This document shows, piece by piece, positions 17,855 through 27,978 of a stretch of DNA of 64,000 nt. The notes beneath the pieces are model-generated. The model had not been told where the DNA came from, made no database searches, and worked only from the letters and a program-made list of their open reading frames with translations. How positions within the stretch are numbered: the stretch's first letter is position 1; each line of letters begins with the position of its first letter. Made by a program: the position numbers and the translations under genes. The stretch comes from Massilia sp. WG5 (lineage in GTDB: Bacteria; Pseudomonadota; Gammaproteobacteria; Burkholderiales; Burkholderiaceae_D): the NCBI RefSeq assembly GCF_001412595.2, contig NZ_CP012640.2, forward strand, positions 1,240,001 through 1,304,000. The letters are read 5' to 3'.

Positions 17855-17875
17855 ATTTACCTTGATCGGGTAAAT
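17855..17875. promoter_or_regulatory. Inverted repeat before the aminotransferase-fold gene
   Basis: ATTTACC (17855-17861) and GGTAAAT (17869-17875) are perfect inverted arms around TTGATCG, 38 bases before the ATG at 17913. The flanking sequence is AT-rich. A dimeric repressor or activator could bind here; the regulator is unknown. Confidence 0.4.
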
Positions 17876-17912
17876 ATTCCTGAGTTATCAGTCACTTACG
17901 GAGACAATAAGA

Positions 17913-19060
17913 ATGCAGACATCGGCCAGGATCGCATCGTCCCGCCCCCTCGCGACCACCGCCATGCACGGGCGCGTCGAAAGCATGCGCAACGCGGGGC
18001 AGCCCGTCATCGACTTCTCGATCGCGATTTCGCACTTCCCGGCCCCGCGTCCGGTGCTGGACGCGGTTGCCGAGGCCGTCGAACGCGAACGCACCATGCC
18101 CTATACCAGCGTGGTCGGGGCGCTCGACGTGCGGGCGCGCCTGGCCGCCAAGCTGAGCAAGGAAAACGGCATCGAGGCCAAAGCCGACGAGATCATCGTC
18201 ACCAACGGCGCCAAGCAGGCCCTGTACGAGGCCTTGTATGCGATCACGGATCCGGGCGACAGCGTGCTGGTCTTCAAGCCGCACTGGCCGGCATATGTTG
18301 CCACGTCACAACTACTGGGGTTGCGTCCGATCCTGGTCGATCTGCCCGACGCCATCACGCCGGAACTGCTGGACAGCCTGGAAAGCCCGAAGGTCGTGAT
18401 CATTAATAACCCGCACAATCCGACCGGCAAGGTGTACACTCGCCGGGAACTGGAACATATTCGTGCCTGGGTGGAACGCATCGGGGCCCAGGTGATTGTC
18501 GACGAAAGCTACGAGCACCTGATCTTCGATGGCGAACACACCAGCCTGGCTGCCTTGTGCGACTGGCGGAAGATCGGCGTCGTTACCATCTTCTCGGCTT
18601 CGCAAAGCTACGCCATGATGGGTTGGCGGGTCGGCTTCGCGCTGGCCCCGGCCGAAGTGGTCAACGCGATGCAGACGCTGCAGGGTCCCATCACGGCCGC
18701 CGCACCCCACCTGTCGCAGGTGGCGGCGGTCGCCGCCTTCGCTACCGGCGCGCCCCACGAGATGATGGCGGACTACCGCCAGCGGCGCGACCTGGCGGTG
18801 AGGCTGTTTGCCGAGGTCCCCTGGATCGTCATGCACGCGCCGGCATCCGGTCCGTACCTGTGGGGAGACGTGCGCAGCCTGACGATGGACACCGTCGGCT
18901 TCGCCGAACGGCTGATCGAAGAGAAGAAAGTGGCCATCATGCCCGGCGACGCGCTGGGTGTACCGGGCTTTATCCGCTTGGGCTACATTTCGGACGACGT
19001 GGCGACGCTGCGCGACGGCATTCGCAGGATTGTAGAATTTGGTGATTTAAAGAAAAAATA

Positions 19061-19061
<1 letters not shown>
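17913..19061 (+). CDS. Aminotransferase class I/II-fold protein lacking the PLP lysine
   Basis: A 382-residue fold-type I PLP protein close to aspartate/aromatic aminotransferases. Conserved features: TNGAKQALYEAL (phosphate loop), NNPHNPTGKVY (Asn), VIVDESYEHL (Asp that pairs with the pyridine N, and Tyr) and GFIRLGY (substrate-carboxylate Arg). The Schiff-base lysine motif is SASQSYAMMGWRVGF: every position of the family signature fits except that the Lys is Gln231 (CAA at 18603-18605, one base from AAA). Ordinary transamination should therefore be impossible. The stop overlaps the start of a hybrid sensor kinase (TAATG), suggesting a sensory or scaffold role, which is inference. Confidence 0.85.
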
Positions 19062-21310
<2,249 letters not shown>

Positions 21311-21384
21311 GCGCGCAACGCGCTATTGGATTCGCACTCATCCGCTGCATCCCTTATCATCGGGATTTGACAAGGAGGCAGCGG

Positions 21385-23022
21385 ATGGAATCGGTCGAAG
21401 TGGTCCTGGCGATGCTGCTCGCGGTCGTCGCAAGTGGCTGGATGGGACGGATGCTGCCTTTCGCGGTGCCGCTGCCGCTGATCCAGATCGCGCTGGGCGC
21501 CGTGATCTCGGGCGTGTTCGGCCACGGCGTCACGCTCGAACCGGACATCTTCTTCCTGCTGTTCCTGCCGCCGCTGCTGTTCCTGGACGGCTGGCGCATC
21601 CCGAAGGTCGGCCTGTTCCGCGACAAGGGCACCATCATCGAGCTGGCGCTCGGCCTGGTGCTGTTCACCGTGCTCGGTGCGGGCTACCTGGTGCACTGGC
21701 TGATTCCCGGGCTGCCGCTGCCGGTCGCATTCGCGCTGGCGGCCATCGTCGCGCCGACCGATCCGGTGGCGGTGTCGGCGATCACCAGCCGGATCCCGGT
21801 GCCGCCGCGCCTGATGCACATTATCGAAGGCGAATCGCTGCTCAACGATGCCAGTGGCCTGGTGTGCTTCCGCTTCGCCGTCGCCGCCGCGGTGACCGGG
21901 GTGTTCTCCCCCACCAGGGCCGGCCTGACCTTCCTGTGGGTGGCGCTGGCCGGCATCGGCGCCGGCGTCGCCGTCACCTGGCTGATCTCGCGCGCCCACG
22001 GCATCCTGCAGCGCCGCTTCGGCGAGGACGACGGCATGCCGATCCTGGTCAACCTGCTGACGCCCTTCGGCGCCTACCTCGCGGCCGAGCATATCGGCGC
22101 CTCCGGCATCCTCGGCGCGGTGGCGGCCGGCGTCACCATGAGCTATGTGGAGCTCAGCGGCTCGGCCTCGGCTTCCACCCGCATCCGCCGCAACGTGATC
22201 TGGGACGCCCTGCAATTCACGCTGAACGGCGTGATGTTCGTGCTGCTGGGCGAGCAGCTGCCGGACATCGCGCGCGAAGCCCTGCACCCCTTCGACGGCG
22301 GCCAGCCCTTCGATCCCTGGTGGCTGGCCGGGAATGCGCTGGCCCTGAGCCTGGGCCTGGTGCTGCTGCGCTTCGTCTGGGTCTGGGTCTCGCTGCGCCT
22401 GACCATCCTGAACCAGCGGCGGCTCGGCCAGCAGGAGTTCAAGCCGCGCATGCGGCTGATCCTGGCGACTTCCTTCGCCGGCGTGCGCGGCGCCCTGACC
22501 ATGGCCGGCGTAATGACGCTGCCGCTGACGCTGGAGAACGGCGCGCCCTTCCCCGGCCGCCAGCTGGCGATCCTGCTGGCCAGCGCCGTGATCGTGGTCT
22601 CGCTGCTGCTCGCCAGCGTGGCCCTGCCGCGCCTGCTGCGCGGGCTGGAGGTGCCGCCCGAGACCTCCGCCGAGCAGGAGGAGGACCGCGCCCGCCAGGC
22701 CGCCGTGGAAGCCGCGGTGGCGGCGGTGGAACGGGCCGGCCGCGCGCACGAGGGCGAAGCCGACGCCGAGATGCACGCCAACGCCTACGGCACGATCGCC
22801 GGCCTGTACACCAACCGGCTGCGCAACATCCAGCTCAACGACAGCGCCAGCCCGAACGCCCAGGCAGCGCGCAACATCGAGCGCGAATACCGCCTGACCG
22901 CGCTGCGCGCCGAGCGCAATACCATCCTGCGCCTGGGGCGGCGCGGCGACATCTCGGACGAGACGGCGCGCAAGCTGCTGCGCGAGATCGACCTGGTGGA
23001 GGCGCGCTACCGCGAGTCCTAG
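21385..23022 (+). CDS. CPA1-family Na+/H+ antiporter
   Basis: Membrane antiporter of 545 residues with about 12 helices in the first 420 residues. Family signs: LFLPPLLFLDGWRIP (the LLFxPPLLF/G motif) near residue 53; ALAAIVAPTDPVAVSAI followed by IIEGESLLNDASGLV, the ion-binding Asp region; and FAGVRGALTMAGVMTLP. The C-terminal 120 residues are a charged cytoplasmic tail (AEQEEDRARQAAVEAAVAAVERA) that probably regulates transport. The ATG at 21385 has AAGGAGG 6 bases upstream; an in-frame TTG at 21367 is rejected. It would trade Na+ or K+ for H+ in pH and salt homeostasis. Confidence 0.9.
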   Translation: MESVEVVLAMLLAVVASGWMGRMLPFAVPLPLIQIALGAVISGVFGHGVTLEPDIFFLLFLPPLLFLDGWRIPKVGLFRDKGTIIELALGLVLFTVLGAGYLVHWLIPGLPLPVAFALAAIVAPTDPVAVSAITSRIPVPPRLMHIIEGESLLNDASGLVCFRFAVAAAVTGVFSPTRAGLTFLWVALAGIGAGVAVTWLISRAHGILQRRFGEDDGMPILVNLLTPFGAYLAAEHIGASGILGAVAAGVTMSYVELSGSASASTRIRRNVIWDALQFTLNGVMFVLLGEQLPDIAREALHPFDGGQPFDPWWLAGNALALSLGLVLLRFVWVWVSLRLTILNQRRLGQQEFKPRMRLILATSFAGVRGALTMAGVMTLPLTLENGAPFPGRQLAILLASAVIVVSLLLASVALPRLLRGLEVPPETSAEQEEDRARQAAVEAAVAAVERAGRAHEGEADAEMHANAYGTIAGLYTNRLRNIQLNDSASPNAQAARNIEREYRLTALRAERNTILRLGRRGDISDETARKLLREIDLVEARYRES

Positions 23023-23065
23023 CACACTCCGGGCATCATGTGGGCATGCAGGATGGATTATTGGT

Positions 23066-23077
23066 AAACCATGGTTT
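23066..23077. promoter_or_regulatory. Perfect 12-bp palindrome before the receiver cluster
   Basis: AAACCATGGTTT, followed by an AT-rich segment with TATATAGAAT (23091-23100) that could serve as a -10 region for the gene at 23159. The palindrome would overlap the -35 position, as an operator might. No regulator assigned. Confidence 0.35.
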
Positions 23078-23158
23078 TTGCCGAAAAGTTTATATAGAAT
23101 GGGTCAGGCCTCACGCGATGAGTGATCCCATCTAAAAAAACTGACTCGGGGATGGAGC

Positions 23159-23572
23159 ATGAAGTACGCACTGGTTCTAGAAAATAGTACAAATACCTGC
23201 AACGAGACTTCCAGAATTCTGGCTTCCATGGGTTATTTGATAACGCCGGTATTCAGCCCAAAGAAGGCGCTGCATGCCGCTCATATGATCCAGTTCGACC
23301 TGATCGTGACCTGCACGACGACTATTCCGGATGACCGGCGCTCTCTCACCGGCGAACTGGCGCGCTGTTCGCCGGACGCCACACTGATATTGTTGGCGGA
23401 ATGCGACGCAATGCCCGCCAACGACCAGCTCGACGGTGTCAACTCGGTTCTGTACAGGCCGCTCACGGCTGAGGATATCGACTCGGTTGTCGAGTCAACG
23501 CTGAAGGGCTTCGCGGCGCATCTTCCACCTCCACGGACGGACCGGGAGCGACGAAGAAAATCGGTCGATTGA
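23159..23572 (+). CDS. Degenerate (pseudo-)receiver domain protein
   Basis: A 137-residue protein with the beta/alpha pattern of a CheY-like receiver but with its chemistry lost. ALVLENSTN stands where the acidic pair DD would be. FDLIVTCTTTIPD replaces the LLDxxMP strand, with Cys/Thr at the phosphoacceptor position, and SVLYRPLTAED has Arg in place of the invariant Lys. It cannot be phosphorylated in the normal way. The C-terminus is Arg/Pro-rich (PPPRTDRERRRKSVD). Codon use is less GC-rich than flanking genes. The next gene is a true receiver. Confidence 0.7.
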   Translation: MKYALVLENSTNTCNETSRILASMGYLITPVFSPKKALHAAHMIQFDLIVTCTTTIPDDRRSLTGELARCSPDATLILLAECDAMPANDQLDGVNSVLYRPLTAEDIDSVVESTLKGFAAHLPPPRTDRERRRKSVD

Positions 23573-23653
23573 TTGTCGATTTGATTGTCGATTGCATCGC
23601 CGGATATTCCCCGGAATTTGTTTGGCTCGAGAACGACGTTTGTGAGGCTTATC

Positions 23654-24088
23654 ATGCAAATCAGCTCGGATGGACCCAGTAGTGGAAAGGCGCAGCAACT
23701 GCCGGTAGGAAGCGGAGAGGGAGACGCCGTTTCCGGCGCCTTGTTGGGCAAGCTTCTTCTTGTCGACGATGAACCCGATGGCGCGGACAGCGCTGCCACA
23801 TTGTTCCGCATGCATGGCTTGCAGGTAAAGGTGGTGCACTCCGCCGCGGAGGCATTGCAAGCCCTTCAGGACGACAAGGAAATCGGTGCCGTTTTGACGG
23901 ACATAATGATGCCGGGCATGACGGGCCTGGAGCTTGCGGAAGCCGTTCGGCACATGTATCCCACCGTTAAAATCGTCTTGGTGTCGGGCTATGTATTGCC
24001 CGAGCTGCTAAAAGACCGTGAGCGAAACTACTTGTTCGTGGAAAAGCCTTATAGAATAGATACCATGATGAAGGTGCTTTGCAGCTAG
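23654..24088 (+). CDS. Single-domain response regulator
   Basis: A 144-residue stand-alone receiver. After about 30 Gly/Ser-rich residues it reads KLLLVDDEPDGADSAATLF (acidic pair), AVLTDIMMPGMTGLEL (phosphoacceptor Asp), KIVLVSGYV (Thr/Ser position) and LFVEKPYRID (invariant Lys), so it should be phosphorylated. No output domain. The ATG at 23654 is preceded by GAGG; the frame opens earlier at 23585 without a ribosome site. It may shuttle phosphate from the hybrid kinase at 19061-21310 or another kinase. Confidence 0.85.
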   Translation: MQISSDGPSSGKAQQLPVGSGEGDAVSGALLGKLLLVDDEPDGADSAATLFRMHGLQVKVVHSAAEALQALQDDKEIGAVLTDIMMPGMTGLELAEAVRHMYPTVKIVLVSGYVLPELLKDRERNYLFVEKPYRIDTMMKVLCS

Positions 24089-24097
24089 GAGATTGGC

Positions 24098-24349
24098 ATG
24101 CCAAGTTATCGGGTGTGGTACCGCGATATCGCCGAGCCTTTGGTATTCGACGCGGCGAGTCGCTGTAGTGAGATGGAGATCCTCGAGCATATTTTTGCTC
24201 ACGAACATATTAACTCGTCCACGGATCTGGCCGCCCAGGCAAGGGATCCGGCCCAGCCAGCACCGACGGTGCAGTACCTCATCGCCAGCAATCATCTGGC
24301 GCCGGTGAGGTACACCGAGGATGAAAGCGAAATCAATATAATCGAATAG
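24098..24349 (+). CDS. Hypothetical 83-aa protein in the receiver cluster
   Basis: Not recognised. It begins MPSYRVWYRDIAEPLVFDAASRCSEMEILEHI; the pattern Y-x-V-W-Y-R-D at the start and a helix holding HIFAHEHI suggest a small alpha/beta fold. It ends in an acidic tail (TEDESEINIIE). There is an AGGAG before the ATG and a 9-bp gap from the receiver gene, so it is probably in the same operon. No signal peptide or membrane segment. Confidence 0.6.
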   Translation: MPSYRVWYRDIAEPLVFDAASRCSEMEILEHIFAHEHINSSTDLAAQARDPAQPAPTVQYLIASNHLAPVRYTEDESEINIIE

Positions 24350-24658
24350 CCGGGCCGTCTGCACGATCCGGTGGTCTCGTGCGCGGCGGCGCCTGCCGCA
24401 GCGCTCAGCAGCTCCCCCCTTATCCGCTCTGCCGCCCCTTGGGCTCGCCAGTTCCAAGCTGGGCGCGGTCCGCCCGGCTACGCACGGCTCGGACAGTACA
24501 AAGCTCCTGTAATACCTCAGGCGAGGCAGGACAATCGTACTACAAGAAAGGACGGCGATCCTATGGAAAAACCGGAACCTTATCTATAGCGTAAGCACAA
24601 CGAAATTCAATCCAGCGCAACGAGCAGATACGGTGCTTGAAAAAGAAGGAGTGATTCG
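24350..24658. other. 309-bp gap; possible leader region
   Basis: No gene of normal size. An eight-codon frame, MEKPEPYL then stop (24563-24589), sits 70 bases before the PAP2-like gene behind AAGGACGG; it could be a leader peptide but has no attenuator-like hairpin that I can see. GC drops sharply across this gap from left to right. Confidence 0.3.
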
Positions 24659-25612
24659 ATGAGCTTGGCTTTACGGCTTGAACCTGGCAGGAAACTAGTC
24701 AATGCAAGGAAAGCCGCTCCGCTTTTCACCCTGCTTTTGCTCGCAAGTATAAATGCTGTCCTGGCAACGATATTCAAAGTGCGTTTCACCGGCACAGAAT
24801 ATGTTTTCCTTGCAGTAAGCGGATTATTGGCGCTTAGCGCTACCTACAGCATGGTTCGAAAAGACAGGCGGATAGCCGAGGCCGCTTATTACGCGGCCCT
24901 TTGGGTGTCCATCACAGCCATTCTGGGGCCGCTGACTTATATCTCGGCCGCGTTGAAGTTTCCGCTTTATGACGAAGAACTGCTTGCATTCGACTGGATG
25001 CTGGGATTCGACTGGTTGAGTTACTACGGCTTCTTCGCGCAGCACGCCCTTGTCACCCTTGTCTTTCTGGTGGCCTATCACAGCCTGCTGCCGCAAATCG
25101 TTTTTTCATTGATTTTCCTGTCGAACAATTGCGAGGGCGACAGAAATGAGGAATTTTTCTGGGCAGCACTAATCTCTCTTGTAATTACGGTCATCGCTTC
25201 AGGAATATTTCCTGCTGCCGGGACGTTTTATCATTTCAACATACACCTGGATCAGGCCGTTCACCTTCACGATTTTTTCGAACTCAGGAACGCTAGCGTG
25301 TCGGAATTTAAGCTCGGAGAAATGAAAGGCATCGTGACTTTCCCATCGTTTCACACATCAGCCGCCCTGCTCCTGATTTACGTCTACCGCCGCACCAGGC
25401 TTTTTCCTTTTGCTTTCATGCTCAATATCATGATGCTTTTGTCGACGCCAGTTTTTGGAGGGCATTATCTTACTGACATGCTGGGCGGTGGCATTGTGGC
25501 GCTTCTAGCTGTTTTTTTGGGCAATCGTATCAAGCTGTATCTGGGCGAGATAGACGCCATCGAAAAAACACGAAAGGTCCCGGCTTCGGCTTTCAAGCGC
25601 AAGGAAGGATAA
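24659..25612 (+). CDS. PAP2-superfamily membrane protein, AUR1-like
   Basis: Integral membrane protein of 317 residues with about 7 hydrophobic segments. It carries two of the three PAP2 phosphatase motifs: FPSFHTSAALL (PSxHT, near residue 227) and GGHYLTDMLGG (His-Asp, near residue 270). The arrangement resembles the PAP2_3 group that includes inositol-phosphorylceramide synthases, which move a phospho-headgroup between lipids. AAGGAG precedes the ATG. The next gene is a phospholipid-methyltransferase-like protein 4 bp downstream. Codon use is visibly poorer in GC than most of the window. The precise substrate is unknown. Confidence 0.75.
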   Translation: MSLALRLEPGRKLVNARKAAPLFTLLLLASINAVLATIFKVRFTGTEYVFLAVSGLLALSATYSMVRKDRRIAEAAYYAALWVSITAILGPLTYISAALKFPLYDEELLAFDWMLGFDWLSYYGFFAQHALVTLVFLVAYHSLLPQIVFSLIFLSNNCEGDRNEEFFWAALISLVITVIASGIFPAAGTFYHFNIHLDQAVHLHDFFELRNASVSEFKLGEMKGIVTFPSFHTSAALLLIYVYRRTRLFPFAFMLNIMMLLSTPVFGGHYLTDMLGGGIVALLAVFLGNRIKLYLGEIDAIEKTRKVPASAFKRKEG

Positions 25613-25616
25613 GTTT

Positions 25617-26246
25617 GTGAAGAAAGAAGAAGAGATGGTACTGGAACTTCCCGCTTACGCAATCCACAAGTCCAGGACAAGCAGCGCGGCAGCCAAATCA
25701 GCCAACAGAATCCTGTTCAAGGAAATATTCAAGTCACCTCGACAAATGGGCGCCATTTGCCCAAGCTCGAGACGCCTGGCAAACCGCATGGCGGCGTCGA
25801 TCGACGTCGAAGCGGATGGATTTGTCGTCGAGCTCGGTGCGGGAACGGGCGTGGTGACCGAATCGCTGCTACGGCGAGGCATTACGCCAGAGCGCCTGAT
25901 CGTGATCGAGAAATCCGCGCTGCTGGCCGCCCATCTATCCCAGCGCTTCCCCGACGTTCACGTCCTGCATTCGGATGCCGCCGACATTCCTGCCCTGCTC
26001 TCCAGGAATGGCCTCGTCAAGGCAGTGGTATCCTCCCTGCCGCTTCGCTCGCTCCCGAAACACCAGGTCGATACGATATCGCTCGCATGGGCGCAATGCC
26101 TGGCCGTACATGGCCGGGTGGTCCAGTTCACTTATGCGCCATTCAGGGCATCCGCATGGCTGCGTGCCGGGCTGAGACGAACGGCACATGCCACGGAGTG
26201 GGGAAACATGCCACCCGCACTGGTCGAGGTGTTTTCCAGGGTTTGA
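25617..26246 (+). CDS. Phospholipid N-methyltransferase-like protein
   Basis: Class I SAM-dependent methyltransferase of 209 residues with the layout of PmtA, which methylates phosphatidylethanolamine toward phosphatidylcholine. FKSPRQMGAICPSSRRLANRM precedes motif I, VVELGAGTGVVTESLL; then LIVIEKS, VLHSDAADIP and VVSSLPLRSLP. The GTG at 25617 is 4 bp after the PAP2 stop and has AGGAAGG upstream; an ATG at 25635 is the alternative. Related proteins include rRNA dimethyltransferases (KsgA), but the short length and PSSRxLA motif favour the lipid enzyme. The substrate is inferred. Confidence 0.75.
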   Translation: MKKEEEMVLELPAYAIHKSRTSSAAAKSANRILFKEIFKSPRQMGAICPSSRRLANRMAASIDVEADGFVVELGAGTGVVTESLLRRGITPERLIVIEKSALLAAHLSQRFPDVHVLHSDAADIPALLSRNGLVKAVVSSLPLRSLPKHQVDTISLAWAQCLAVHGRVVQFTYAPFRASAWLRAGLRRTAHATEWGNMPPALVEVFSRV

Positions 26247-26307
26247 GCGGGAATGAAGACGAGATCGATACGGCCGCCTCCACATCCCTTCGATCTGGGA
26301 CAGATAT

Positions 26308-27069
26308 TTACATCGGCGGCTGCCCGTTGGATGCCCTCAAGCCCGCATCCACCGGCAGGTTGACGCCCGTGATCAGGCGCGCATCCTCGCTCGCCAGGAA
26401 TGCGATCGCTGCCGCAATGCCCTCCGGGTCCTCGGGTGCGCCGAGCGGCATGCGTTCCTTGAACTTGGCGACCAATTCAGGATCCTTCATCATATCCTCG
26501 GTCATCCCGGTTTTCGTAAAGCTCGGATTAACGGCGTTCACCCGCACGCCGTCCTTTCCCGCATCCAGCGCCATCGCGCGCACCATGTTGGTAACGGCGC
26601 CCTTCGACGTGTTGTAGGCGAAGGTATTCCAGTCGCCGCCGAGCCCCGAGACCGAAGAGGTCATGACGATCGAACCGCGGACTTTCACGAGTTCCGGCAT
26701 CGCCGCCTTCGCCATGTGGAAATAACCGGCCACATTGACTTCCATGACGCGCGCGAAGTCCTCTTCGCTCGTTTGCATGATGTCGCCTTCGGTAGCCACG
26801 CCGGCGTTGTTGACCAGGATATGGAGTCCGCCGAAGCGGTCGACGGCGGCCTTCACCGCGGCGGCGGCGGTTTCCTTGCTGGCGGTATCGCCGACCTGCA
26901 TGAGAACCCGGTCTTGCGGCAGGCCGGCAAGGGCTTTCTTGAGGCCGGGTTCGTCGATATCGAGCATGAGGACACGCGCGCCTTCATCCAGAAAGCGGCG
27001 CGCAGTCGCCAGGCCGATGCCTGAAGCTGCGCCGGTCACGAGTACGGTTTTTTCCTTGAAACGGTTCAT
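26308..27069 (-). CDS. Short-chain dehydrogenase/reductase
   Basis: Classical SDR of 253 residues. Cofactor loop VTGAASGIGLATA (TGxxxGIG) near residue 12; acidic MLDIDEP after beta-2 suggests NAD rather than NADP; VNNAGVATEG; catalytic Ser in MTSSVSGLGG and Tyr/Lys in FAYNTSKGA; then VNAVNPSFTKTGM. AAAGGAAACAGG leads into the ATG at 27069; an upstream in-frame start at 27147 lacks this. The substrate is unknown. It converges with the methyltransferase gene across 61 bp. Confidence 0.9.
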   Translation of the reverse strand: MNRFKEKTVLVTGAASGIGLATARRFLDEGARVLMLDIDEPGLKKALAGLPQDRVLMQVGDTASKETAAAAVKAAVDRFGGLHILVNNAGVATEGDIMQTSEEDFARVMEVNVAGYFHMAKAAMPELVKVRGSIVMTSSVSGLGGDWNTFAYNTSKGAVTNMVRAMALDAGKDGVRVNAVNPSFTKTGMTEDMMKDPELVAKFKERMPLGAPEDPEGIAAAIAFLASEDARLITGVNLPVDAGLRASNGQPPM

Positions 27070-27200
27070 CCTGTTTCCTTTGATGAGCGAAAGCGGCAGC
27101 GGTCTGCTTGTGCAAACGAAGCCTGGGAGTGAGCCAAACCGTATCACAGCCGTGCAAACACGGCTGTTCCGTACTGTTGGACAATCCCCTGCGTCTCGAG

Positions 27201-27767
27201 TCAGTGCTTCCCTTGCGCCGCATCGCTTACCTCGAGCAGCTCATTGAAGAGAACCCGATAATGCACCACCGCATTGCGCAGGTCTTCAGTGGTGGCTTCA
27301 CCGCGCGCATCGCGCGCGGCGATGACTTGCGCGGCGCGGTAATTCTCCACCACTGCCGGGTGGTCGACCGAGATGTCGGCCGCGCGATGTTCAAAATCGG
27401 CCACGGGATACCCGCGTTTCGCCATCAGTTCGCGAACCAGCTGGTCGGCCATCGCGACGACGCCCTTCGGATTATCGACAAAACTGGCCTGCACATTCGC
27501 CCACGCCTGGCTGAATCGGGACGCTTCGGATGGCGCCAGGGGGACGATAGTCAGCTTTCCGACACGATCCTCGCGCGCCTTGAGTTCGGCTTCCGCCTTG
27601 GTCCGGCTTCCAAGTTCGTCCACGGTGCGGCCGTATTCCGGTCCGAAGCGTTGCTGCAGTCTTTCGGACTGCCTTTTTTGAATGAAGTACCATGCGGCCA
27701 GCGCAACCAGAACGAGAACCACAACAACGGCCAGCATGGTGGATGTGTGCGAATCGAGGTTAGCCAT
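27201..27767 (-). CDS. Membrane-anchored hypothetical protein
   Basis: A 188-residue protein with one N-terminal transmembrane helix (MLAVVVVLVLVALAAWYFI, residues about 11-29), then a charged segment KRQSERLQQRFGPEYGRTVDELGSR and a soluble helical domain. The LQQRFGPEYxRTV pattern recurs in many proteobacterial hypothetical secreted or anchored proteins; their function is not known to me. AGGAGATTGAC precedes the ATG. The C-terminal part, HYRVLFNELLEV, closes the domain. 131 bp separate it from the SDR gene downstream. Confidence 0.8.
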   Translation of the reverse strand: MANLDSHTSTMLAVVVVLVLVALAAWYFIQKRQSERLQQRFGPEYGRTVDELGSRTKAEAELKAREDRVGKLTIVPLAPSEASRFSQAWANVQASFVDNPKGVVAMADQLVRELMAKRGYPVADFEHRAADISVDHPAVVENYRAAQVIAARDARGEATTEDLRNAVVHYRVLFNELLEVSDAAQGKH

Positions 27768-27978
27768 GTCAATCTCCTGTGTGCCTGGACGGCGAGTTAT
27801 TCTTGGCGAGCGCTACTTATTAACGCAGGCCGGGCGGCCACAGTCAGTTCGGAAGCGCACGTATTGACACATGCCGGGTTCCCACTCTCCCTGAAAGCGC
27901 CTAAGTGCGCTCCCGTACGGTGCGTGCGTCCGCGCCCGTCGTAGACTTGGCCCGCCTCGAACTCGAACGGGTGAACCA

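Noticed and set aside
24563..24589. Eight-codon leader peptide before the PAP2-like gene
   Set aside because: No attenuator hairpins and no run of regulatory codons; kept only as a remark.
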